A DNA stretch of 64,000 nt from a virus: positions 1 to 64,000 of IMG/VR virus record IMGVR_UViG_3300015245_000003, one strand, 5' to 3'. Below, piece after piece: positions 46,977 through 55,847 of this stretch (position 1 is its first letter; every line of letters begins with the position of its first letter). The translations under genes were made by a program, and so were the position numbers. The notes under the pieces were generated by a model, which saw only the letters and a list, made by a program, of their open reading frames with translations, did not search any database and was not told the DNA's origin.

Positions 46977-49900
46977 GCGAGCTCGCTCAATCGGTCAGCG
47001 ACCTTCAAGTCGATCGGCAACATGAACTCGGCTCCGTTTGCGCAGATGATGCTCTTGGGGATGACGGAGGGCCGAGCCCACACGCGCTTGAGCAGGTCCT
47101 GCATCGGATCGACGAGGGCCAGCGGGGTTTCGAAGGCCGCCGCGTCGTGGAACTGCCCTGCGAGCAAGATGTCGTTCGACGGCAGTTGATCCGTGATCTC
47201 GAGCAGCCGCATGTTCATCTCGTCGGCGACGCCGCTCTGCGGAGGCATGTTGTAAACCTCCTCCGGCTTGGGGTGGAAGCCGAACTGCCGGCGTCGAAAG
47301 AGGTACGGGCTGATGAGGTAGCCGTGCTTCTCGACGAAGCGCACGTTGCGATCGACGTAGCTGAAGTAGACGCGGTACTTCTTGCGGAGCAAGTCGAGCA
47401 GCTTGTTGACCTCGCGGAGCGTGACCTTGAAGCCCTTGGCGAGCAGGAACTTGTGGATGGTGTCGGCGGCGGCGCCGTAGACGATGCCGAACATGAAGTT
47501 CTTGGCGACGTCGCGGTACGGCTTGCCGCGACCCTTCGTATCCCCTCGGATGATCTCTTCGTACTGTGGGAAGATGGCGCAGGCATTGCCGGTGTGGACA
47601 TCACCCTTGCAGGTCTCGATGAACGCCGGGTCGCCGGAGATGTACGCCGCGATGCGGGCCTCGGCCTGCGAGATGTCGAAGTAGACGAACCGCGTCCCTG
47701 GGCGAGCGACGTAGATCTCTCGGCAGCGGCTCTCGAGCAGCAACTTGCCTTGGAGTGTCTTCTCCGGCCGGGGGACTGACTGGAGTCGAGAGCTCCACCT
47801 TCCGGTAGGAGTCCCATAGACCTTCCAGTTGACCCGGATGCGCGGTCCCAAACCGGACACCTCGGTGACGGTGAGCGCTTCGATGTACGTCGACCGGGAC
47901 TTCGTGACGGCGCGGTGCTTGAGGACCAGATCGCAGAGTGTCCCTGCTTTGGTCCCGTTGTTGCGGTAGACCTCGAGCGTCCCTGAGGCCGTCGAGGGAA
48001 GGCCGGTTGGCGTCGGCATCAGCACTGGCGCGTGAAAGCGCTTGAAGAGCGCCTGTCTCACGTGTGAGTGGACGTCTGGGTTGAACTTGGAGTTCTTCAC
48101 CAACTTGCGCATCATCCCCTTGAGGGCGTTGGCGCGAAATCGCATCTTCTGGCGCAGAAACTCGCGGCGCTCGACGTCGACACCGACGCCGGTGGCGATG
48201 AGACCGAGCGAGATGCGCGCGAGGCGCATGTCGTGCGCGTAGATGTCGCGGTACTTCGCGAGGTCATCCTGCATCGCGTCCCACAGGTTGATCGTCAATA
48301 CCGCATCGGCCGCGTTGTACATGTAGAGCTCTTTGGGCTCCATGTGCTTGGGCGCGATGCCCTTCTCTTCGGCGCCCTTGCGTCCGAACTTGATCTTCCA
48401 CGGACTCGCATCCAGATAGACGCTTACGCAGTGGTCCAGTCGCTGCGGGTAGCAGGAGCCGATGACGTGATGGGCGATGATCGTGTCGTCGATGCTGTCA
48501 TCGTCGATGACGACGCCATCTTTTCGTAGGGCCAGGATGTCGAAGTTGACGCCGTTGTGAAAGACCGCCCGGCGCTTCTTGAGCGCGGCGGTGAGGATGT
48601 CCGCATGGATGGTCGGGTCCCATGGACCGATGACGAGCGTGCGTTCGCCGTCGGAGATGCCAACGCAGAGCACATTGAGAATCAATGGGTCAACACCATC
48701 GCTCTCGATGTCGATCGCGACCGTCGACTTGAACTTGGCGAGGAAGCGCCGAACGTTCTCCGGCTTGGCGTAGACCTTGTACGGTGTGCGCTTGTCGACG
48801 AGCGTCGCCTCGGTGAGCTCTCCGCGCAGGACCCGCCCGAAGCGACGGACGTCTGCCTGGATGACCGGCTTCCAGACGTCGGCACGCAGGACGAACGCAG
48901 GGTGGACCGTCGGCAACACAACACGCCCAGCGAGCTTCGACCGACCCTCGATGGTTTGCGCCTTGCGCACCAGATCGGGGTGCTTGACCTTTGCGCTCTT
49001 GCGAAGCGCCGCGTTGACCGTCGATTCGTCGATCTCGGGGGCCTTCCAGTAGAAGCCCCGGGCGAGAAAGAGCCTCGCCATGCCGAGCACCGGCTTCATG
49101 GCGAGCTTGCCGAGCGTCATGATGGGGATGTCGGCCGGCAGCTCGGCGAGCTCTCGGAGGAGCCGTGGGGAGCAGCACTCGGCCGCCCGCTGCTTCTCCT
49201 TGTCGGTGTCGCCGCGGCAGAGCGAGACGTTGGCGATGTGGCCCTGCCGGCGATCGATGCGGGCCTCTTGCAGGAGCCGGTTGAGGAACTGGCCGGTCGG
49301 ACCGCAATTGTGAACGATCAGACCGTTGGCGATGAATGTGCCTGAAGTCGTGGTGATGTCGATGACCCTACGTTCGCCGACGAAGGTCTTTGACAACACC
49401 TTGTCTACAGGAAGCTTGCGCGTAGAGATACGCCCTACAACTTTTTTGAAGTCTTCAAGTAGGCGAACAGGACGAAGACGCCCCAAGGCGCACATCGATG
49501 CAAGTGTGCCTCCAGCGAACTTGGCATGCATCGAAACGTTGATGGAGAGCAAAGATCGGTGCTTCTCATTAGCTCTCAGCGCAAAGCCTAAGCGTTTTGC
49601 AACGACAAGTGCATGATCGAAGGTCGGACCAGCGTTTTGCACGAAACCGATCTCACCGGCTCGTCTAACTCGAAGTGACTTCGATCCCGCGACAAACCCT
49701 TCGCCATCCATAAAACCCGCAAGCCATCCAGCATCACGTGAGACATCTGAGCTCCACGGCACCCCTATGGAGGCGACACTCGATCCCCTTTTCGACGTGC
49801 ACATCAGTTGGTCTACGCGCAACCAGCGTCGCTTTGTCCTAGAACCGAGGCGGTTCAACTTGTAAGCCGCCAAGACCCGATGGTCTTCTGTAGCCACCAA

Positions 49901-50725
49901 CGTCATGCCAGAAGCAAACTTCAACTTCCAAGCTGGCCGTACGTGCTCATACTTGGCTGTCACACGCGCTAGCTCAAACTTTCGTGCAAGACGCTTGGAC
50001 ACCCCAGCGCCATTTGGCGCCTCTTCATTGACTGAGATGATCTCATCGCCAACTTGAACTTTATCGAGTGTCTTCCATGTCAGATTGGACATGAGCACCA
50101 ACGTGCTAGGTCCAAGGCAAAATGGGACACCTTGAGCGTCCTCGACACGCCCAGGGCCCTCGCCGACGATGATGAACTTGGGGTCGGTGACGCGAGACGC
50201 CGGCACCATCAGGGGCGCCAGCTTGCCCTTGGAGAGCGGGCAGATGTCGCAGAGAGCGCCGAGGGCCTTGGCGTCCTTGGTGGTCATCCGGCCCGGCGGC
50301 GGTGGCCGTTGGCGGAGAGCAGTGCCGCTAGCGAACGGGTTGGCCAGACCTCCCTGGATGACCTTCAGAGCCACCTTCTCACGCACGACGACCTCGACGC
50401 GCACGTTCGCGGATCGGGCTTTGGCCATCATGTCCGCTGTGCCGGCGCCTCCAGGGAAGGCCACGACGAGCGCTGGCTGCTCGGCCGAAAGCATCAGCTG
50501 GTTGCGCCGCGGCCCTGCTGCGGGACCGTACTTGGTCCACTGCGCCACGTAGACCTTGTGCGGGATGTTCCGGGCGCGGGCCCAGGTCGCGGCCATCTGA
50601 TCGGCACCCTTGGCGCCGCCGAAGACCATGAAGGTAATGGGCGTCTTGGTGTTGAGGAGGTCGAGGGCGCGGTTGAGCCACGCCGAGTCGGTGAAGTCGC
50701 GACCTCCACAAACGAGAACTTTCAT
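46973..50725 (-). CDS. SLOG-UDG-DNA polymerase A fusion with intein
   Basis: Domains in order: DUF2493/SLOG-like Rossmann fold (1-112, CGGRDF, GGAKGAD); family-4-like uracil-DNA glycosylase (157-640 apart from the intein; GEGPG 188-192, HPAF 608-611); 3'-5' exonuclease with Asp672, Glu674, Asp729 and Asp807; and PolA with motif A DISQAEAR (Asp1017), O-helix Arg1071-Lys1075-Tyr1083 and motif C FHDAA (Asp1194). Motif C ends in Ala where most PolA have Glu. It should replicate viral DNA. ATG 50725 overlaps the upstream stop (ATGA). Confidence 0.93.
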   Translation of the reverse strand: MKVLVCGGRDFTDSAWLNRALDLLNTKTPITFMVFGGAKGADQMAATWARARNIPHKVYVAQWTKYGPAAGPRRNQLMLSAEQPALVVAFPGGAGTADMMAKARSANVRVEVVVREKVALKVIQGGLANPFASGTALRQRPPPPGRMTTKDAKALGALCDICPLSKGKLAPLMVPASRVTDPKFIIVGEGPGRVEDAQGVPFCLGPSTLVLMSNLTWKTLDKVQVGDEIISVNEEAPNGAGVSKRLARKFELARVTAKYEHVRPAWKLKFASGMTLVATEDHRVLAAYKLNRLGSRTKRRWLRVDQLMCTSKRGSSVASIGVPWSSDVSRDAGWLAGFMDGEGFVAGSKSLRVRRAGEIGFVQNAGPTFDHALVVAKRLGFALRANEKHRSLLSINVSMHAKFAGGTLASMCALGRLRPVRLLEDFKKVVGRISTRKLPVDKVLSKTFVGERRVIDITTTSGTFIANGLIVHNCGPTGQFLNRLLQEARIDRRQGHIANVSLCRGDTDKEKQRAAECCSPRLLRELAELPADIPIMTLGKLAMKPVLGMARLFLARGFYWKAPEIDESTVNAALRKSAKVKHPDLVRKAQTIEGRSKLAGRVVLPTVHPAFVLRADVWKPVIQADVRRFGRVLRGELTEATLVDKRTPYKVYAKPENVRRFLAKFKSTVAIDIESDGVDPLILNVLCVGISDGERTLVIGPWDPTIHADILTAALKKRRAVFHNGVNFDILALRKDGVVIDDDSIDDTIIAHHVIGSCYPQRLDHCVSVYLDASPWKIKFGRKGAEEKGIAPKHMEPKELYMYNAADAVLTINLWDAMQDDLAKYRDIYAHDMRLARISLGLIATGVGVDVERREFLRQKMRFRANALKGMMRKLVKNSKFNPDVHSHVRQALFKRFHAPVLMPTPTGLPSTASGTLEVYRNNGTKAGTLCDLVLKHRAVTKSRSTYIEALTVTEVSGLGPRIRVNWKVYGTPTGRWSSRLQSVPRPEKTLQGKLLLESRCREIYVARPGTRFVYFDISQAEARIAAYISGDPAFIETCKGDVHTGNACAIFPQYEEIIRGDTKGRGKPYRDVAKNFMFGIVYGAAADTIHKFLLAKGFKVTLREVNKLLDLLRKKYRVYFSYVDRNVRFVEKHGYLISPYLFRRRQFGFHPKPEEVYNMPPQSGVADEMNMRLLEITDQLPSNDILLAGQFHDAAAFETPLALVDPMQDLLKRVWARPSVIPKSIICANGAEFMLPIDLKVADRLSELA
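49307..50119 (-). mobile_element. Intein with LAGLIDADG endonuclease in UDG domain
   Basis: Residues 203-473 start with Cys203 and end in HN, with Cys474 as the +1 nucleophile. A TEDHRV segment matches intein block B. WLAGFMDGEGF (about 334-344) is a LAGLIDADG helix of the homing nuclease, and the copy toward the C-terminus is degenerate. The insertion splits the conserved PF-C-GPTG of the glycosylase. It is unrelated to the HNH intein in the helicase. Confidence 0.92.
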
Positions 50726-51222
50726 GCGCTGCGCCGCTTGTTCTTCGCGATGCGCGTGGCGCGCGGCTTCTCTGTCGGCCAGCGTCGCTGCTTGGCCTTG
50801 GGTTTCTTCTCGTTGCCCGGCATCTCGACGACCTTGCCTTGCTCGCCAGTCCAGATGCGTGGGACCCAACGGCGAGCTGCACAGTCGTCGAGGAACTTCT
50901 CGCCCGCCGCGCGCCAAGCCTCGCCCTTGCGCCGCACGAGCTCACGCAGAAGCGAAACGCGGTAGCCCTTGAGGACCAGGAGCTCGCACTCGTTGATCGT
51001 CAGTGGGACGCCTTCGCGCATAGCGACGAAGCCGATGGCAGCGGTCGCAGCGTGAAGCCAGGCGATGGAGACATCCTTGTCGACGCACTGGCCGGGGCGG
51101 TAGTTGGCGAGGACGTCGCGCTGGAGACGTCTTGGGACAGCCGACCAGTGGGGTCTACACATCAATAGCTCGGGCGGCACCGGGACAGTGCAGCAACGAG
51201 CATGGCAGGTGCGCACTTTCAT
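50722..51222 (-). CDS. Phage hypothetical protein with Cys/His N-terminus (166 aa)
   Basis: The N-terminal 75 residues (CHARCCTVPVPPELLMCRPH, then GQCVDKDVSIAWLHAATAAI) match a small family found beside replication genes in many phages. The C-terminus adds a basic Lys-rich tail. ATG 51222 overlaps the upstream stop (ATGA). Function is unknown. Confidence 0.78.
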   Translation of the reverse strand: MKVRTCHARCCTVPVPPELLMCRPHWSAVPRRLQRDVLANYRPGQCVDKDVSIAWLHAATAAIGFVAMREGVPLTINECELLVLKGYRVSLLRELVRRKGEAWRAAGEKFLDDCAARRWVPRIWTGEQGKVVEMPGNEKKPKAKQRRWPTEKPRATRIAKNKRRSA

Positions 51223-51482
51223 GGCCGATGCATGAAGAAGAACGTCGTGTTGATGCCGTGGACATCCCCTTTGGATGCCACCGCGAATGCATTCTGCGCG
51301 AACGCGGCGGCACACCTTTGCGAGCAGACATGTAGATCATCGTTGGTTTCGGCCTGCTTCTTCCCGCCTGGTGTGTAGTAGGTCGAGATGGAGCCGGACA
51401 TCCAACCGTCAGGCGCGAACGGCACATTGACTGCTTCGGCACCGCACGTGTTGCACTTGAAGTTGAAGTACATCGTTTTCAT
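51219..51482 (-). CDS. Zinc-ribbon hypothetical protein (87 aa)
   Basis: CNTC (10-13) and CSQRC (53-57) form a Cys4 ribbon. ATG 51482 is fixed by ATGA overlap. Function is unknown. Confidence 0.7.
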   Translation of the reverse strand: MKTMYFNFKCNTCGAEAVNVPFAPDGWMSGSISTYYTPGGKKQAETNDDLHVCSQRCAAAFAQNAFAVASKGDVHGINTTFFFMHRP

Positions 51483-51796
51483 GAGTGTCTCCTGTACCGC
51501 ATCCACCCGATGGCTCCGAGCGCCGCTAATCCACCCGCGCTGAAGAGAAGAATCTTCTGCCACACAGTCATCATTCTGAGGCGGTACGTGCCGCGCCACT
51601 GTGCAGCTCGTGCCTCAGCGCGCGTGTGAATGTCAGCCAGCACGTAGGCCTTATCGAGATCCGTAGGGATGTTCAACTTGGACCACCGACGTGCTGCGAT
51701 AGCGTTCATGTCATGTTGCGATGCAAGCCATGCGACGCGGTAGCCGACCTTGGAGACAGCGCGGTTGTGAACGTTCATGCGCATGTAGAGGTTCAT
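51479..51796 (-). CDS. C-terminal-anchored membrane protein (105 aa)
   Basis: The helical N-terminal part precedes one hydrophobic helix (about 80-98, ILLFSAGGLAALGAIGW) and a basic RYRRHS tail. ATGA overlaps at both ends. Function is unknown. Confidence 0.7.
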   Translation of the reverse strand: MNLYMRMNVHNRAVSKVGYRVAWLASQHDMNAIAARRWSKLNIPTDLDKAYVLADIHTRAEARAAQWRGTYRLRMMTVWQKILLFSAGGLAALGAIGWMRYRRHS

Positions 51797-52179
51797 GCTT
51801 CCCTCTCGATTGCCTCGACCATCGCGATGAGGATGCTCTGTACGGTCATCAGCTGACCGCTGTGCTCGAGACGAAAGCGGTCGATGATCTTCATCGCTTC
51901 GCGTTTGGCATCGCGCCGACCCAAGGCGTAGCTTTGCTGCAACTTCTCTGGTTCGCCGTCACGTGCCTCATCGACTTCGACGATCAACCCAGAGATCCGT
52001 TCGTGTTGTTGCTGCTCTCGACGGAGCGCCGCGCCAAGCTGCGCAGAGCGCTCCTCAAGCGCCGTCGCGTTCAATGCATGTGCAACGCGGCGTGCGTAGC
52101 CTTCGTCCGGAAGCTCGACGCGCTCGAGGTCACGACAGATGACATTTCGCGCTTCGTTGTCTATGAACCAGTGGCTCAT
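51793..52179 (-). CDS. Helical hypothetical protein (128 aa)
   Basis: Charged helical protein with a probable coiled coil (LEERSAQLGAALRREQQQHE). Function is unknown. An AACTTCAAG word lies in the short gap upstream. Confidence 0.7.
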   Translation of the reverse strand: MSHWFIDNEARNVICRDLERVELPDEGYARRVAHALNATALEERSAQLGAALRREQQQHERISGLIVEVDEARDGEPEKLQQSYALGRRDAKREAMKIIDRFRLEHSGQLMTVQSILIAMVEAIEREA

Positions 52180-52194
52180 TGCGGGTCTCCAACT

Positions 52195-53517
52195 TCAAGT
52201 CAGAAGCGTTAGCCGTTCACTCGCGCGTGTGACGAGCGTGTAGAGCCAGCGTCGATACTCGCTGTCGCCCGGGTTGGCTGGTCGGTCAAGAACACCGATC
52301 GCGTGCTTCAAGGAGCTTCCCTGGAACTTGTGAACCGTGGCGCAGTAGCCGAAGTCGAAGAGCAGCCCCGCCTCGCTCATGCGCTTGAGACCAGGGACCA
52401 TCCGCTGGAGCTCTTCGACGTTGGCGAAGGTCTTCTCGCGATTGAACTGGTAGCCGCACAGCTCGAAGTCGCCATGGACCTCTTCGTATGGGAAGCTAAG
52501 TTCAACATCGAGCTTGTAGCCAAGTTGGTCGCCGTCGCGCTGTAAGACTCCGCGCATGCCGTTGGAGATCTCGGCATCATTGTTGTTGCGCAAGCACATG
52601 AGCGCCTCACCTCCCTTGGGGGCACCGACGTAGCTGAGCGCCTTACGGATGATGCGATTGGTTGTGATGCGCGTCTTGTTGGTCCAACAGAGAGCCCCGA
52701 CGTCGAGGATGCGCTCTGAAGGCACACCGCTATCGATGCCGCGAAGAGCCAGTCGAAAGGCATCTCCAAGCTGCGCACGGGTACCGAACTTGATCTTCGC
52801 TTCGAGCGCTGTGCTTCCGAGACTTCGATCGAGCCGCCCCGTCTCCCGAATCACCTTCGACAGCTGGATGATCGGGTTGCCCTCCGCCTGCCGATGGATC
52901 TTCTCGAGGCGAATGTCCGGGTCCTTCATGAGTGACCCCACGTCCTTGACGGGGCTCAATTGGCCATGATCGCCGACGGCCAGGATGGGGACTCCATGGC
53001 GCCGGATGTCAGCGAGCATCGTGTCGCCCACCATGCTCGCCTCGTCGACCACGATGAGGCCGTAGCGGCGATCGAGAGTCTGGCGGGTTCGCCAGCCTAG
53101 GAGCTCATCGGTGTTCTCGTTGATCATCGGCGCATAGAGAAGGCGATGGAGCGTTCCGCAAAACGCCATGCGCTCCTCACCTTCGTTGAGGAAAAACTTG
53201 GCGAACTTGCCTTCGAGTGCGCGCGGGTTGCTCGCCTTGAGGCGGTTGGCGGTGACGACGCCCTGGTCGGTCAGCTTTCGACTGAGAATGGTGCTAGCCC
53301 GACCAGTGAAGGTGGCGTAGGCCACCAGAATACCTTCATCTTCAAGTTCTTTAGCGAGCACGCCGAGGACGGTAGTCTTTCCACATCCAGCGTAGCCGGC
53401 TAGCTTGAGGATCTCACCTGGAACACCTTCGCGCCACGTGTCGCATCGGTCACGAACCCAGGTGCGGATGGTCTCGCAGGCGCGTGCCTGATCAGGGGAG
53501 AGCGAGAGGAGGGTCAC
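52195..53517 (-). CDS. RecD/Dda-like SF1 helicase (440 aa)
   Basis: GTG 53517 overlaps the Tad2-like stop. Walker A GYAGCGKTT (41-49), DEAS (158-161), GDHGQLSPV (182-190), and late TVHKFQGSSL and YTLVTRASERL are the SF1B motifs. The family unwinds DNA 5'-3' and loads or clears proteins at forks. Length is similar to T4 Dda. It would help the PolA fusion and the SF3 helicase. Confidence 0.9.
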   Translation of the reverse strand: MTLLSLSPDQARACETIRTWVRDRCDTWREGVPGEILKLAGYAGCGKTTVLGVLAKELEDEGILVAYATFTGRASTILSRKLTDQGVVTANRLKASNPRALEGKFAKFFLNEGEERMAFCGTLHRLLYAPMINENTDELLGWRTRQTLDRRYGLIVVDEASMVGDTMLADIRRHGVPILAVGDHGQLSPVKDVGSLMKDPDIRLEKIHRQAEGNPIIQLSKVIRETGRLDRSLGSTALEAKIKFGTRAQLGDAFRLALRGIDSGVPSERILDVGALCWTNKTRITTNRIIRKALSYVGAPKGGEALMCLRNNNDAEISNGMRGVLQRDGDQLGYKLDVELSFPYEEVHGDFELCGYQFNREKTFANVEELQRMVPGLKRMSEAGLLFDFGYCATVHKFQGSSLKHAIGVLDRPANPGDSEYRRWLYTLVTRASERLTLLT

Positions 53518-53750
53518 GATACGACTTGCCAGTCCTCGGCAAGAAGGTCCGTCTGCGAGCAAAGCCATGGCACGTGCTCGCCTTGCGCGGTGACCATCAT
53601 GATGAACGGCGAGAAGACAGCGAACTTGCCGATCATGGCGCCTCCCTCGCGCCGCTCGACGCGATAGAGGAACATGCCCTTGCCGTTCCACCCAACGCGC
53701 TCCACGTGCATACCGTGCTTCAGTGCCTCTACGGCTCCACCGATGTTCAT
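53514..53750 (-). CDS. Tad2-like DUF2829 protein (Thoeris anti-defence)
   Basis: Nearly the whole 78-residue protein fits DUF2829: GGAVEALKHGMHVERVGWNG, KGMFLYRV and VPWLCSQTDLLAEDW. Established members (Tad2) bind the gcADPR-type signal of Thoeris immunity and so block it. The Trp and surrounding residues of the family are present. It lies between replication genes. Anti-Thoeris activity is inferred from the family only. Confidence 0.82.
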   Translation of the reverse strand: MNIGGAVEALKHGMHVERVGWNGKGMFLYRVERREGGAMIGKFAVFSPFIMMVTAQGEHVPWLCSQTDLLAEDWQVVS

Positions 53751-53848
53751 GTTGAAGTTTCTCCGAGGATCGCCGACGAGTCGAACGTCGGTCCCTGCAA
53801 TGCGCGCAGGTCACCCGAGCTGCCTGACACGCTGGCAGCCAATCCCAT
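53747..53848 (-). CDS. Possible micro-protein (33 aa)
   Basis: ATG 53848 follows CGAGGG and gives a 33-residue frame ending in ATGA overlap with the Tad2-like gene. Coupling would explain that gene's lack of its own ribosome-binding site. No other support is available. Confidence 0.3.
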   Translation of the reverse strand: MGLAASVSGSSGDLRALQGPTFDSSAILGETST

Positions 53849-53987
53849 AAGCCCTCGGAGGGCTAGCAACCCCTTTACAGACCACCAGCTGGAGCGGCTG
53901 GTCCCGACGGTCTGCCACGGCGCCGAGGACGCCGATTCCCTGCGACACCCGTAATGCCCTACGGGCCTCGCGAGGGAAGCGTCTACA
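53849..53987. other. Short gap with no supported gene
   Basis: The 139-bp stretch between the SSB candidate and the micro-protein contains CCTCG/CGAGG inverted words (CCCTCGGAGGGCT) but no convincing gene, terminator or promoter. Confidence 0.4.
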
Positions 53988-54662
53988 TCAGCGTCGGCCG
54001 CCCGCGGCCTTTTTGCCGTTTGCAGCAGGTTTCGTAGCGGCCGGCTTCGCAGCCGCCGGCTTGGCGGCAGGGACTGCCCGCACGGGAGGCGTAGCCGCAG
54101 CTGCGGTCTCTTCCTCCTCTTCCTCTTCCTCCTGCTCTTCCTCCTCTTCCTCCTCGCCCGCGCCGGCTTCGACGACGGGCGGGAGCGCGGAGCCGGTGGA
54201 GCCGGGGGCCTTGTAGAGCACCTTGACGCGCACGATCTCCTCGTTGGTCTCCTTGTTGACCTGCGTCTCGTGCACGGTCCAGATGTCGGCCTGCTGGCCG
54301 TCGATCGCCGCGATGAAGTCGGCGAAGTCGTCGGACGATGCGATGTGCTTGGGGATGACCGAGAGCGGGATGCCAAGCTTGGTGCAGAAGCCCTTGAGGC
54401 GCACCTTGCTCATGCGCGCCGCCTGCACGCGCGTGTCGGGGAAGAAGGTCAGGAAGTCGGACACGCGCGAGCCGACAAAGCCCTCGTTCTCGTCGTCGTA
54501 GGCGGAGTCGAGCTCCCAGTCGACGACGATCATCGGCAGCGAGTCCTTGCTCGTCTTCGCCGCCTTCGCCGTCGCGGTCGCACGCCAGGCGCCCGGGGGA
54601 GCGTCGGGCGGGATGTTCTCCGCATCGTAGTCGATCGGGGCATAGGAAATTACGTCCACCAT
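53988..54662 (-). CDS. Probable single-stranded-DNA-binding protein (224 aa)
   Basis: Residues 25-150 look like an OB-type beta domain. They are followed by a Glu run (about 165-185) and an Ala/Pro/Lys tail. The mix of acidic and basic low-complexity tails is common in phage SSBs. It sits in the replication and recombination chain with the Sak4-like ATPase, and Sak4 systems usually have an SSB partner. Fold is inferred. TAATG overlap with the HNH gene. Confidence 0.6.
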   Translation of the reverse strand: MVDVISYAPIDYDAENIPPDAPPGAWRATATAKAAKTSKDSLPMIVVDWELDSAYDDENEGFVGSRVSDFLTFFPDTRVQAARMSKVRLKGFCTKLGIPLSVIPKHIASSDDFADFIAAIDGQQADIWTVHETQVNKETNEEIVRVKVLYKAPGSTGSALPPVVEAGAGEEEEEEEQEEEEEEEETAAAATPPVRAVPAAKPAAAKPAATKPAANGKKAAGGRR

Positions 54663-55228
54663 TAGAGACTCCTTTGTCTTCGAAGCACGTAGTACCCAAC
54701 ACTCGCCGAGCTCAGTCCGAATGACCGAGCGACAGCTGCTTTTGGCATGCCGATGGCTACAAGAGCCTTCAACACGACAATGTTGTCCAGTGAGATGCGA
54801 CGCTTGCAGCGTGCCCAACGATCGCGACTATTGTCGAGCGTTGTACCCGCGTAGACATGTACCGAGTTCACACACGCCTTGTTGTCGCAATGATGACAGA
54901 TCTTCAATCCCTCAGGGATGGGGCCGACGTAGAGGATGTAGCTCACTCGATGCGCAAGTGACTCCAACTCGTATCGAAAACGACCGTAGCCGTGAGCGAT
55001 TTGTCCCATCCACACCCAACAACGTCCAAGTTCAGGACAGTGCGATGGGATCGGCCCATTCTTGTCGACTTTCTCTTCGAAGCGTTGACGCATTGGCGTC
55101 ATGCGCTTTTTCAAGATGGTGCGAACGGCACACAGCTGCGAACAGTACACGCGTCGCGCAAAGCGAGCCTGGGACTCGAACTTCCTCTGCGGCGGTACGG
55201 GCGCACCGCATGTGACGCATGCCTTCAT
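54662..55228 (-). CDS. HNH homing endonuclease with zinc finger and HTH (188 aa)
   Basis: CVTC...CSQLC at the N-terminus is a zinc finger. WVWMGQIAHGYGRF and AHRVSYILYVG lead to ICHHCDNKACVNSVHVYAGT, an HNH core. A C-terminal HTH (GMPKAAVARSFGLSSASVGY) contacts DNA. This combination is typical of free-standing HNH endonucleases that cleave a target site and spread. It lies between functional genes in perfect coupling, as such elements often do. Confidence 0.88.
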   Translation of the reverse strand: MKACVTCGAPVPPQRKFESQARFARRVYCSQLCAVRTILKKRMTPMRQRFEEKVDKNGPIPSHCPELGRCWVWMGQIAHGYGRFRYELESLAHRVSYILYVGPIPEGLKICHHCDNKACVNSVHVYAGTTLDNSRDRWARCKRRISLDNIVVLKALVAIGMPKAAVARSFGLSSASVGYYVLRRQRSL

Positions 55229-55659
55229 TTTTGATTTTCTTGTTCAACTTGACATGTCGCGCACGGCATATGCGAGTGCGGCAACGCTAGACCGTGGATT
55301 GCATCCACACGGGGGATGTGTCCGAGGATGGACGTGTACTCGATGTGGACCTTCAACTCGGCTCCCTTGAGACAGTCAGCGACCATGCCCGTGCTGGCGC
55401 CGAGGTCGAGGTAGCAGAGCGCGATCGAGCAAGTCTCGAGGAACGCGTACGCGGCGTTCATGCTGAACATGCGCTCCTTCGGGTCGTTGTCGTTGAGCAC
55501 CTGCGGGTAGAGGAGGTGCCCGGCGAAGGGCGCGTAGCCTCGCGCAAATGCGTCATGCATGCACTTCTTCGCGTACTGGATGTTGCGTACGACATCACCG
55601 GAGAGCGGCGAGATGATGAAGGCCCGCTTGAATTCGACCGCGCGTCCTAGGCCGATCAT
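55225..55659 (-). CDS. DUF4406-like / nucleoside deoxyribosyltransferase-fold protein
   Basis: RAFIISPLSGDVVRNIQYAK at the N-terminus, then FAGHLLYPQVLND and CYLDLGASTGM, match the Rossmann-like fold of nucleoside 2-deoxyribosyltransferases and DUF4406/SLOG proteins. Family members bind or rearrange nucleotides. Catalytic Glu assignment is uncertain. It may serve base salvage or modification. Confidence 0.72.
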   Translation of the reverse strand: MIGLGRAVEFKRAFIISPLSGDVVRNIQYAKKCMHDAFARGYAPFAGHLLYPQVLNDNDPKERMFSMNAAYAFLETCSIALCYLDLGASTGMVADCLKGAELKVHIEYTSILGHIPRVDAIHGLALPHSHMPCATCQVEQENQK

Positions 55660-55847
55660 CGCGAAGCCTCGAGCGCTGCCCGTAGGACATCGCGGATGAC
55701 TGTGAGGTGCATGATCGCTGGGCCTGTATCGGCGGGGCCCATGCGCATCGCGTTGTGGACAATGTCCGCCTCGACGAACTTCAAGGCGGCCTCGATGTCA
55801 CGCCGAGGGCGTGGGGTGCCCGTGACGTCTTTCATCTCGACGCTCAT
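55656..55847 (-). CDS. Small hypothetical protein (63 aa)
   Basis: ATG 55847 overlaps the ATPase stop (ATGA). The helical product (RRDIEAALKFVEADIVHNAM) has no recognised family. Confidence 0.65.
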   Translation of the reverse strand: MSVEMKDVTGTPRPRRDIEAALKFVEADIVHNAMRMGPADTGPAIMHLTVIRDVLRAALEASR

